Assembly: GCA_016282215.1 (NCBI GenBank)
Contig: JAEEKC010000202.1
Span: 1-5,939 of the forward strand
Length of the DNA: 5,939 nt
Direction of reading: 5' to 3'
DNA from: Lachnospiraceae bacterium
Lineage (GTDB): Bacteria; Bacillota; Clostridia; Lachnospirales; Lachnospiraceae
Below, in pieces: positions 1-4,766 of this stretch (position 1 is the first letter of the stretch; every line of letters begins with the position of its first letter). Made by a program: the position numbers and the translations under genes. The notes beneath the pieces were generated by a model. That model worked only from the letters and a program-made list of their open reading frames with translations, was not told the DNA's origin and did not search any database.

Positions 1-704
1 ATCGTCCCGCCGCCGCAGACGTAGAGCGGTACTCCGACAGTTGCTGCCATCAAAACGCCCCAGGCTTTGTTGCCGCCGAAGACAAAAGTAATGGCATCTT
101 CAGGAATATATCGCTGAAACAGTGCCGATAAAACGATGCCCGCCAGAAAATAAAGCCCGGTTGCTTTTACATTTCGCCAAAGGTTTTTCAGATATCGAAG
201 AAGCAGATTCGGATCGGTATCGCGATTTGCCGGTTCATCAAATCCCTTAAAATCAAAATAGGATGTTTCCCGGAAAAAGAACATTAACAGAAGTCCGGCT
301 GCGATGCCGCACAGAAAGCAGGTCAGGATCCGGATCCAAAGTACCTTCATGCCCAGTGCTGCACTGTAGATGATGAGCTGCGGATTTAACAGGATCGAGC
401 TCATCATAAAAGAGGCCAGCCATTCATCCCTTATGCCGCCCTTGGAAAAAGAGGCCGCGATCGGTATCGTGCCATACATGCAAAGCGGCGATGCCACGCC
501 GAGTGCCGAGGCAAAAATGATTCCGATGATGCCGTGCCTTGTTTTTTTCATGCCGCGCATCAGTGCATGGATCCTGTCTTTGAAAAAAACGGAGATCACG
601 GAACCGGCCGCCATGCCGATCACCCAGTACCAGAAGATCTGGCTCATCTGCAGGGTGAAATAATACCAGAAATATACAAATTCACGCCGAAGTATTTCCA
701 TCAT
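1..704 (-). CDS. DUF318/ArsP-type permease, C-terminus cut off by window edge
   Basis: Partial membrane permease of the DUF318 (ArsP_1) superfamily; 234 residues are visible and the frame is open to the edge. Hydrophobic segments lie at about 21-41, 58-84, 97-117, 122-144, 183-198 and 216-230, with a charged cytoplasmic-type loop at about 145-180. Two similar motifs mark the family's internal duplication: SPLCMYGTIPIA (72-83) in the first half and GVPLYVCGGGT (224-234) in the second, each with a Pro and Cys inside a membrane segment. Some family members export methylarsenite; others have no assigned substrate, so the substrate here is unknown. The ATG at 704 overlaps the upstream DUF362 stop as ATGA, and a second ATG follows at 701. 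This implies translational coupling; a weak GGATGAG lies just upstream. The family assignment is good; the function is open. Confidence 0.85.
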   Translation of the reverse strand, partial: MMEILRREFVYFWYYFTLQMSQIFWYWVIGMAAGSVISVFFKDRIHALMRGMKKTRHGIIGIIFASALGVASPLCMYGTIPIAASFSKGGIRDEWLASFMMSSILLNPQLIIYSAALGMKVLWIRILTCFLCGIAAGLLLMFFFRETSYFDFKGFDEPANRDTDPNLLLRYLKNLWRNVKATGLYFLAGIVLSALFQRYIPEDAITFVFGGNKAWGVLMAATVGVPLYVCGGGT

Positions 705-1762
705 GGCTGCTCATCCAGACTGATCAGATGATAGGCTCTGTTGCCAAGTCCGATCTCCTGCGCATGGGTCAGGATATTCAGGCCGTTCAGGGAAAGGATC
801 CGCTCCTGCAAAGAGCCGCCGTCCGCGGCTTCAAATACCAGGTCGATGCAGGCCTGGTCCAGCGCTACCGGATCGTGTGAGGCCAGGATTCCGATATCAT
901 GCATATCCACATCTGCCGGCGTGGAGACACAGTCACAGTCTACCGACATCCGGTTCATCACGCTGATATAGGTGATATTATTTCCATGGTCTTCATAATC
1001 GGATACGGATTTTGCAGCCTCTGCCATGGAATCCGTAAAGTCATTCTGGTTCGTGGTCAGCGCCATCAGGTTAAAAAGCGAAGGCGTATGAGAAAGGCCT
1101 GCCGAATGAATCCGCACCTTTCCTTCCCTTGAACCGATCCCGATGGAGATATTTTTCAGCGCGCCGCCGAAACCGCCCATGGGATGGCCCTTGAAATGCG
1201 ACAGAACAAGGACATAATCATAATTTGCCAGGTTCTTGCCGACCCAGTTTTCCTTCAGGTGCACGCCGCCATCCACGGGGATCGCCATATAGCCGTCCCG
1301 GTCCATGATGTCCACATCTGCAATCTTTGTAAAACCGTGTTCTTCGGCTACCTGCATATGCATCTCGGTCTCGGCTCTTTTCGAACCGCCGTAAGCCGTA
1401 TTGCATTCCACGATCGTGCCGTCAACGAGCTGTACCAGTTCCTTGATCAGATCGGGATTTAAGTAGTTCGGATTTCCTGCCTCACCGGTGGAGAGTTTCA
1501 CGGCAACTTTTCCCTGCGGGGAAACGCCGAGCGCCTCGTAGGCTTTCATCAACCCCTCCGGACTGATATCCCGGATCATATAGACATCCGACACATTGTC
1601 TGCCGGGCGGCCTTCTGCCTTCATCGTTTCCGCATTGTAGGAAACGTGGGGCTCGATCTCATAATGCATATGGACTTTGAAACCGGCGATACCGGCAGCG
1701 ATAATGACGATGATACTGCCGAGTATGATCCATAGTTTCTTTTTTCCCTTTTTCTTTTCCAT
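701..1762 (-). CDS. membrane-anchored DUF362 domain protein
   Basis: A 353-residue DUF362-family protein. The N-terminus is very basic (MEKKKGKKKL), followed by one hydrophobic helix at about 11-29 and then the whole domain, so it is probably a signal-anchored protein facing outside. I see no lipobox. Family-type motifs are ECNTAYGG (119-126), SHFKGHPMGGFGGALKN (188-204), CDC (276-278) and DIGILASHDPVALDQAC (289-305), ending in GLGNRAYHLISLD (338-350). Unlike many clostridial DUF362 proteins it has no CxxCxxCxxxCP ferredoxin domain. The biochemical role of the family is not established; conserved Cys and His suggest metal or redox chemistry. An in-frame ATG at 1798 would add 12 residues, but 1762 has a ribosome binding site and starts directly at the basic/hydrophobic anchor. 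It is first in an operon with the overlapping permease, which hints at a joint transport or cell-surface task. Confidence 0.9.
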   Translation of the reverse strand: MEKKKGKKKLWIILGSIIVIIAAGIAGFKVHMHYEIEPHVSYNAETMKAEGRPADNVSDVYMIRDISPEGLMKAYEALGVSPQGKVAVKLSTGEAGNPNYLNPDLIKELVQLVDGTIVECNTAYGGSKRAETEMHMQVAEEHGFTKIADVDIMDRDGYMAIPVDGGVHLKENWVGKNLANYDYVLVLSHFKGHPMGGFGGALKNISIGIGSREGKVRIHSAGLSHTPSLFNLMALTTNQNDFTDSMAEAAKSVSDYEDHGNNITYISVMNRMSVDCDCVSTPADVDMHDIGILASHDPVALDQACIDLVFEAADGGSLQERILSLNGLNILTHAQEIGLGNRAYHLISLDEQP

Positions 1763-1767
1763 AGTAT

Positions 1768-1773
1768 CTCCCT
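1768..1773 (-). promoter_or_regulatory. ribosome binding site that sets the DUF362 start
   Basis: The minus strand reads AGGGAG, then 5 nt, then the ATG at 1762. The longer candidate start at 1798 has no comparable purine-rich site, so this site decides the start in favour of 1762. Confidence 0.75.
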
Positions 1774-1913
1774 GTAGCGAAATGTTCGTTATGATCAAGT
1801 GGGAATCAGTATATTATGTTGCATGCTGATGATACGAATTGCTCATGATTTGCGGGTTTCAAAGTCAGATTCTCGTTTGTGCAGGCGCACCTGCCATTTG
1901 CACTTACTGATCT

Positions 1914-1926
1914 TATTATCATAATA
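1914..1926. promoter_or_regulatory. perfect 13-bp dyad over the -10, Per-box-like
   Basis: TATTAT-C-ATAATA is a perfect odd palindrome with 6-bp arms that overlaps the -10 of the predicted DUF362 promoter. Read as the 15-mer 1913-1927 it agrees with the published B. subtilis Per-box consensus TTATAATnATTATAA at 11 of 14 defined positions. A Fur-family regulator, PerR, is encoded in the same window. An operator for PerR or another Fur-family protein is therefore plausible. A/T-rich DNA gives such matches by chance, so this is a candidate only. Confidence 0.4.
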
Positions 1927-1953
1927 TACCATAAAAACAGCTAAAATGTTCAA
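1923..1953 (-). promoter_or_regulatory. predicted promoter of the DUF362-permease operon
   Basis: On the minus strand TTGAAC (1953-1948) and TATATT (1928-1923) are separated by 19 bp. The -10 is extended by TGG directly before it (TGGTATATT), which makes up for the long spacer. It would give a leader of roughly 150 nt before the ATG at 1762. That leader contains a small hairpin, GCAGG-cgca-CCTGC on the plus strand at 1881-1894, and no other clear element. Confidence 0.5.
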
Positions 1954-1960
1954 TGATGCA

Positions 1961-1994
1961 TAAAAAAACAGTCCGGTTGGGTTCCCGGACTGTT
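1961..1994 (-). terminator. rho-independent terminator, minus strand
   Basis: A perfect 10-bp stem, AACAGTCCGG (1967-1976) with CCGGACTGTT (1985-1994), and an 8-nt loop. On the minus strand it is followed by a run of seven T (1968-1962). The plus-strand exit (ATCTATTCCCC) has no T run, so direction is clear. No protein gene precedes it on the minus strand; the next DNA in that direction is the divergent regulator gene. Confidence 0.85.
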
Positions 1995-2041
1995 ATCTAT
2001 TCCCCTCTTATCATGAGAAAAAGGCAAACAAAAGTTTCTAG
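1961..2041 (-). ncRNA. possible short RNA ending at the gene-less terminator
   Basis: Between a candidate promoter (2075-2047) and the strong terminator, the minus strand could produce an RNA of about 80 nt that carries no recognisable gene. It holds a purine-rich AGAGGGG stretch at about 2009-2003 just before the terminator hairpin. The sequence matches no RNA family I recognise. Alternatives are a transcription attenuator in a longer DUF362 leader, or the terminator of a deleted gene. The terminator is well supported; the RNA itself is inference. Confidence 0.3.
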
Positions 2042-2046
2042 CATGT

Positions 2047-2075
2047 ATTGTACTTGTTTTTTTTCGCCTTGTCCT
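2047..2075 (-). promoter_or_regulatory. candidate promoter for the short minus-strand RNA
   Basis: AGGACA (2075-2070), a 17-bp spacer and TACAAT (2052-2047) on the minus strand. This is 4/6 and 5/6 to the sigma-A consensus with ideal spacing, and the predicted start is near 2041-2040. The surroundings are rich in A and T, so chance matches are possible. Confidence 0.35.
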
Positions 2076-2079
2076 GACA

Positions 2080-2108
2080 TTTGTAAATATTGCGTTTTTT
2101 TTTGTAAA
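2080..2108 (+). repeat. direct repeats 21 bp apart, possible LytTR binding site
   Basis: TTTGTAAA occurs at 2080-2087 and exactly again at 2101-2108, a 21-bp period (two helical turns). LytTR-domain regulators such as AgrA and ComE bind imperfect 9-bp direct repeats separated by about 12 bp, which gives the same period. The repeats lie 25-55 bp upstream of the -35 of the LytTR regulator gene, suitable for autoregulation. ATTGCG also recurs at 2089-2094 and 2133-2138. The repeats do not obviously match a published LytTR consensus. Confidence 0.35.
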
Positions 2109-2133
2109 ATTTCGCACAAATTTTCTGAGATGA

Positions 2134-2162
2134 TTGCGAATTTTATAAAAAAAAGATATACT
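2134..2162 (+). promoter_or_regulatory. promoter of the LytTR regulator, probably leaderless
   Basis: TTGCGA (2134-2139), a 17-bp spacer and TATACT (2157-2162). The usual initiation distance from this -10 falls on 2168-2169, the first base of the ATG. There is no Shine-Dalgarno sequence; the only purine run is AGG, 2 nt from the ATG. GCGAATTTT (2136-2144), which overlaps the -35, forms an imperfect inverted repeat with AAAATTTCGC (2106-2115). Confidence 0.55.
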
Positions 2163-2168
2163 TAGGCT

Positions 2169-2921
2169 ATGATTACCGTAGCGATTTGTGATGATGAACC
2201 GATCGAAGTCAAAGCGTTGAGACATTTTCTGGAAATCTTCTCAATGCGTACGCAAACTCCTTTCCATATCAGGGAGTTTAAGAGTGGTGACCAGCTTTTG
2301 GACTTTCTGGCAACGGGTGAACGCTTTGATCTGTATCTTCTCGATATCATGATGCCCGGACAGGACGGCATCATGCTTGGGAAAAACATCCGCAATCGCG
2401 ATAAAGAAAGCCTGATCGTATATATCACTTCATCGCCGGATTTTGCGCTCCAGTCTTACGAAGTGCGCGCGTTCTACTATTTGATCAAGCCTTTGTCGGA
2501 AGATAAGCTGTTCCCGATCTTACATGAGATCTCCAATCTGGTTTCTGATAAAAAGAAACGGGAGATCGCGGTAAAAACACGGGATGGTCAGGTATTGATC
2601 GACTTCGATAATCTGATGTATGCGGAGCTTTCCGGAAGGGCGATCCAGTATCATATCATCGGGGCACAGCCTGTCCAGTCGGTGACTTTTTCCGGATCCT
2701 TTAAGCGGGTGATAGAGCCTGTTTTGTCAGACAGCAGATTTGTCATGGGCGGAGCGAGTTTCCTTCTCAATCTTCAGTACATCCGCCTGGTTGACAAGCA
2801 GGGAGTGGTCCTGACGGATTATACCCGCATCAATCTGCCGAAAAGTGCATGCAAAGGACTTTCGGAAAAATGGAACGCCTGGTGGCTCGATCATGACGGG
2901 AAGGATAAAAAAGGTTCGTAG
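2169..2921 (+). CDS. orphan LytTR-family response regulator
   Basis: A 250-residue two-component response regulator: receiver domain at about 2-122, LytTR DNA-binding domain at about 135-240. Receiver landmarks are the acidic pocket D8-D9 (ICDDE), the phospho-acceptor D59 (LLDIMMPGQDG), T87 and K107 (IKP). LytTR landmarks include AELSGRAIQYH (about 153-163) and ASFLLNLQYI (about 196-205). The usual RIHRS-type segment before it is changed to FVMGGAS, so DNA-contact residues may differ. The start is firm: the frame has a TAG two codons upstream, and MITVAICDDE is the normal family N-terminus. No sensor kinase lies beside it, so its partner is elsewhere or absent. Family members usually control cell-surface, peptide-sensing or virulence genes; targets here are unknown. 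The nearest sites are in its own upstream region, so autoregulation and control of the divergent transcripts are possible. Confidence 0.95.
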   Translation: MITVAICDDEPIEVKALRHFLEIFSMRTQTPFHIREFKSGDQLLDFLATGERFDLYLLDIMMPGQDGIMLGKNIRNRDKESLIVYITSSPDFALQSYEVRAFYYLIKPLSEDKLFPILHEISNLVSDKKKREIAVKTRDGQVLIDFDNLMYAELSGRAIQYHIIGAQPVQSVTFSGSFKRVIEPVLSDSRFVMGGASFLLNLQYIRLVDKQGVVLTDYTRINLPKSACKGLSEKWNAWWLDHDGKDKKGS

Positions 2922-2992
2922 AAGAAATAGGTGGGAAGACCTTTATTCCGAACTATTCATCATAGTGATTCTGAATATATAACAATATAACA

Positions 2993-3021
2993 GGCGGCCG
3001 TTTTGGCCGCCCGTTTCTTTC
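2993..3021 (+). terminator. hairpin terminator between converging genes
   Basis: A perfect 7-bp G/C stem, GGCGGCC (2993-2999) with GGCCGCC (3005-3011), and loop GTTTT. The plus side continues as CGTTTCTTTCT, a broken T run, and the minus side as TGTTATATTGTTATA. It lies about 70 nt after the regulator stop and about 35 nt after the rubredoxin stop, so it probably serves both converging transcripts. Confidence 0.7.
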
Positions 3022-3046
3022 TGAGTATTTATCGGTAAAACCCTGA

Positions 3047-3208
3047 TCAGATCACTCTCTGGAACATGGATTTGTCAACGCCGCAGTTGGGGCATACCCA
3101 GTCATCGGGAATATCTTCAAATGCCGTTCCGGGGGCGATGCCGTGCTCGGGATCGCCGACTTCGGGATCATAGGTGTAACCACAGGGATTGCAAAAATAT
3201 TTATCCAT
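3047..3208 (-). CDS. rubredoxin
   Basis: A 53-residue rubredoxin, a small cytoplasmic one-electron carrier with a single iron held by four cysteines. The ligands are visible: C6 and C9 in FCNPCGYTYDP, and C39 and C42 in DDWVCPNCG. The family-typical stretch GIAPGTAFEDIPDDW (23-37) lies between them. Length is normal for the family. GGAGG lies 6 nt before the ATG. It follows reverse rubrerythrin on the same strand after 164 nt and probably passes electrons to it, as rubredoxins do for peroxide- and oxygen-reducing enzymes in Clostridia. The spacer has no terminator, so it could be co-transcribed, and a weak promoter of its own is also present. The gene is easily missed because of its size. Confidence 0.95.
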   Translation of the reverse strand: MDKYFCNPCGYTYDPEVGDPEHGIAPGTAFEDIPDDWVCPNCGVDKSMFQRVI

Positions 3209-3239
3209 ACCATACCTCCATATTTGATTTTATAAGTGG

Positions 3240-3268
3240 CTTATCGGTTGCCGGCTTTGTATTGTCAT
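3240..3268 (-). promoter_or_regulatory. weak candidate promoter for rubredoxin
   Basis: ATGACA (3268-3263), 17 bp, then GATAAG (3245-3240) on the minus strand, 5/6 and 4/6 to consensus. The spacer 3209-3372 shows no other clear signal, and read-through from rubrerythrin remains equally possible. Confidence 0.25.
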
Positions 3269-3372
3269 GCCGACAGTTGTACAGCCGGTTTTCTTTGGTC
3301 AGCCCGTTTCGAATTTCTGCCGGACTATATAAGATCGGATTGTCATTGCTGCTTTTTGCTGATAACCCGTTC

Positions 3373-3912
3373 TTAGCCGAAATATCTGTCCAGCAATCCT
3401 TTGAAGGCTTTGCCGTGTCTTGCCTCATCCCTTGCCATTTCATGCACGGTGTCATGGATCGCATCAAGGTTCGCAGCTTTGGCGCGTTTCGCCAGATCGG
3501 TCTTGCCTGCGGTAGCGCCGTTTTCGGCATCCACACGCATCTGCAGGTTCTTCTTGGTGGAATCGGTCACAACTTCGCCAAGGAGTTCTGCGAATTTAGC
3601 GGCATGCTCAGCCTCTTCCCAGGCTGCTTTTTCATAGTAGGAACCGACTTCAGGATAACCCTCTCTGTAAGCAACTCTTGCCATAGCCAGATACATACCT
3701 ACTTCGGAGCACTCGCCGTTGAAGTTTGCGCGAAGGTCTTCTAAGATATCTTCGCTGACTCCCTGTGCAACGCCTACTACATGCTCGCTTGCCCAGGTCA
3801 TCTCGCCGGACTGTGCCGTAAACTTCTCTGCCGGTGCATTACATACCGGGCATTTTTCCGGTGCTGCATCCCCTTCATGTACATAACCACATACTGAACA
3901 AACATACTTCAT
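3373..3912 (-). CDS. rbr: reverse rubrerythrin (rubredoxin-like domain first)
   Basis: A 179-residue reverse rubrerythrin, a cytoplasmic NAD(P)H-linked peroxidase that reduces H2O2 (and in some Clostridia O2) at a di-iron site. The rubredoxin-like domain is N-terminal, with C5/C8 (CSVCGY) and C21/C24 (CPVC), opposite to classical rubrerythrin. The ferritin-like four-helix domain spans about 50-179. Likely di-iron ligands are E67 or E70 (NGECSE), E100 and H103 (WEEAEH), and E163 and H166 (ARDEARH), with E94 as a candidate extra carboxylate. AAGGAG lies 7 nt before the ATG. Its neighbours, perR upstream and rubredoxin downstream, fit peroxide defence. In Clostridium acetobutylicum the homologous genes are PerR-repressed; the dyads upstream here suggest the same. 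Confidence 0.95.
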   Translation of the reverse strand: MKYVCSVCGYVHEGDAAPEKCPVCNAPAEKFTAQSGEMTWASEHVVGVAQGVSEDILEDLRANFNGECSEVGMYLAMARVAYREGYPEVGSYYEKAAWEEAEHAAKFAELLGEVVTDSTKKNLQMRVDAENGATAGKTDLAKRAKAANLDAIHDTVHEMARDEARHGKAFKGLLDRYFG

Positions 3913-3944
3913 AGTTTTTCTCCTTCTCTTTTCAGATAATTGCC

Positions 3945-3962
3945 GGCAGCATGCATGCTGCC
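3945..3962. promoter_or_regulatory. perfect 18-bp palindrome in the rubrerythrin leader
   Basis: GGCAGCATG-CATGCTGCC is exactly self-complementary and lies 20 nt before the AAGGAG site. An outer pair, TTTCAG (3930-3935) with CTGAAA (3962-3967), flanks it. No T run follows on either strand, so it is not a terminator. As RNA it would form a strong stem close to the ribosome binding site, suggesting mRNA stabilisation or translation control; as DNA it could bind a dimeric protein. Confidence 0.6.
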
Positions 3963-3982
3963 TGAAAGTTGACGTGCTACGT

Positions 3983-4011
3983 TGATAATACGGATATCTC
4001 CGTGCTTATCA
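3983..4011. promoter_or_regulatory. long interrupted dyad upstream of rubrerythrin
   Basis: TGATAA (3983-3988) pairs with TTATCA (4006-4011), and inside it ACGGA (3990-3994) pairs with TCCGT (3999-4003) around TATC. That is 11 paired positions, with a 1-nt against 2-nt bulge between the two stems. It overlaps the 17-bp dyad 4006-4022. Depending on the transcription start it could be an operator or a leader hairpin. Confidence 0.45.
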
Positions 4012-4022
4012 TAGTATCATAA
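4006..4022. promoter_or_regulatory. AT-rich 17-bp dyad at the rubrerythrin promoter
   Basis: TTATCATAGTATCATAA is symmetric at 14 of its 16 non-central positions (7 of 8 base pairs). On the minus strand it is also a direct repeat, TATGATA-C-TATGATA. It contains TATGAT (4013-4008), a 5/6 match to a -10 box for rubrerythrin; no good -35 lies at normal distance. The composition recalls Fur/PerR operators but the arm spacing differs from the 7-1-7 Per box, so assignment to PerR is inference. Just upstream AACGT-cgaa-ACGTT (4024-4037) forms another small dyad. Confidence 0.45.
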
Positions 4023-4072
4023 AAACGTCGAAACGTTCTATGAGCAATCCGGTGCAGACTGCCGATATGACA

Positions 4073-4489
4073 TCATCCCGGTATCTGTCGGTTTTCTTGT
4101 GTTTTTCCCTCTTTACAGTTTCCGCACAGTCCGTAAAAGTAAGTAAAGCAGCCTTCGATCTGACCGTCAAACGCCGGATCGATGGAAGAAACTTCCATTA
4201 TCTTTCGACCGGTATGAAGGTCTGTCACCTGCCCGCATTTTGTACAGAGAAAATGATCATGGGGCGAGATGTCACCGTCAAAATGATCCACGCCGTCCGA
4301 AAGCCGCAATCTCCTGATCTGACCGATCTCGGTCAGCACATTTAAGTTGCGATACACGGTTCCGAGGGAAAGATTCGGATTCTCTTCTTTCAGGCAGGAA
4401 TAGATCGTATCTGCTGTCGGGTGATCCTTTCTCATCATCAGAAAAGAGAGGATCGCATCCCTTTGTTTACTGTGTTTCAGAGTCTGCAT
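4073..4489 (-). CDS. perR: PerR-type peroxide-sensing repressor (Fur family)
   Basis: A 138-residue Fur-family repressor: winged helix at about 1-65 (recognition helix in SLGTVYRNLNVL, 41-52), then the dimerisation/metal domain. The metal ligands of B. subtilis PerR (H37, D85, H91, H93, D104) are all found here with a constant offset of 14: H23, D71, H77, H79, D90. The structural zinc cysteines agree as well: C82, C85, C122, C125. Asp at 90, where Fur has Glu, favours PerR over Fur or Zur. Such proteins bind Fe(II), are oxidised by H2O2 at the sensing His and then release DNA. The start is fixed by a TAA three codons upstream; the ribosome binding site is weak. It lies 160 nt upstream of rubrerythrin on the same strand, its probable target. 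Confidence 0.93.
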   Translation of the reverse strand: MQTLKHSKQRDAILSFLMMRKDHPTADTIYSCLKEENPNLSLGTVYRNLNVLTEIGQIRRLRLSDGVDHFDGDISPHDHFLCTKCGQVTDLHTGRKIMEVSSIDPAFDGQIEGCFTYFYGLCGNCKEGKTQENRQIPG

Positions 4490-4529
4490 TGTATTTTACC
4501 AAAAATAAATCAGGAATCGTTACTACTTT

Positions 4530-4557
4530 ATTGTATCAGAATAATATGATTCGTCAA
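4530..4557 (-). promoter_or_regulatory. perR promoter with extended -10
   Basis: On the minus strand TTGACG (4557-4552), a 16-bp spacer and TACAAT (4535-4530), preceded by TGA to give an extended -10. This is 5/6 in both boxes and gives a leader of roughly 35 nt to the perR ATG. It diverges from the ATPase promoter. Confidence 0.7.
4535..4550. promoter_or_regulatory. dyad inside the perR promoter spacer
   Basis: ATCAGAATAATATGAT is self-complementary at 12 of 16 positions, with clean ATCA/TGAT ends, and occupies the space between the -35 and -10. The position is right for repression, and PerR proteins commonly repress their own gene. It matches the Per-box consensus only partly (8 of 14). 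Confidence 0.35.
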
Positions 4558-4612
4558 CAGAAAAATCCAAAGGAAAATGTGATGTTTATGTATATGCGCA
4601 AACCGGCAGGTA

Positions 4613-4621
4613 TGCTATAAT
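4613..4621 (+). promoter_or_regulatory. extended -10 promoter of the ATPase/flavoprotein operon
   Basis: TGCTATAAT contains a perfect TATAAT (4616-4621) with the TGn extension. No good -35 lies 16-18 bp upstream, which an extended -10 can tolerate. Initiation near 4628 would leave a leader of about 140 nt that includes both copies of the direct repeat. Confidence 0.55.
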
Positions 4622-4656
4622 CAATATATCTGTAAAATGAGACGGCGTATGGCCTG

Positions 4657-4746
4657 ATATGAAAATGCAGAGCTGAAAAACGAATGATAGATTAAAGTAT
4701 ACGGTTCAATATGAAAATGCGGAGTTGAAAAACGAATGCCAGATGA
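4657..4746 (+). repeat. imperfect direct repeat, two copies, 52-bp period
   Basis: Copies 4657-4694 and 4709-4746 agree at 33 of 38 positions; both contain ATATGAAAATGC and TGAAAAACGAATG. Allowing a 2-nt gap, similarity extends upstream into GTAT..GG, where differences are transitions. Each copy encodes the same mini-frame, ATG AAA ATG CRG AGY TGA. The repeat sits in the leader of the ATPase gene, the second copy ending 20 nt before its start codon. It is unique to this spot within the window. Function is unknown: it may be a simple duplication or repeated leader elements. Confidence 0.7.
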
Positions 4747-4766
4747 TAACTCCGTGAGGAAAAAAG

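Noticed and set aside
322..336. GGATCCGGATCC-like repeat in the permease gene
   Set aside because: It lies in the coding frame and encodes ordinary residues (IRI); a chance repeat.
1879..1903. GTGCA...TGCAC with GCAGG/CCTGC hairpin in the DUF362 leader
   Set aside because: The stem is short, no T run follows and no known riboswitch pattern is visible; too weak for a separate regulatory call.
1997..2044. 15-codon minus-strand frame MLETFVCLFLMIRGE before the terminator
   Set aside because: It has no ribosome binding site, starts upstream of the predicted RNA start and has no repeated regulatory codons typical of a leader peptide.
2057..2103. Long T runs at 2057-2064 and 2095-2103
   Set aside because: No stable hairpin precedes either run on the plus strand, so they are not terminators; they fit A/T-rich promoter DNA.
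1950..2225. 91-codon minus-strand frame upstream of the terminator
   Set aside because: It begins inside the regulator gene, runs through the terminator hairpin and has a low-complexity composition from A/T tracts, so it does not explain the terminator.
3201..3536. 111-codon minus-strand frame overlapping the end of rubrerythrin
   Set aside because: It uses a different frame from the certain rubrerythrin gene and extends into the spacer without motif or start signal.
3121..3744. 207-codon plus-strand frame
   Set aside because: It lies antisense across rubrerythrin and rubredoxin, both certain genes, has no family motif or ribosome binding site, and is composed of reverse-strand codons.
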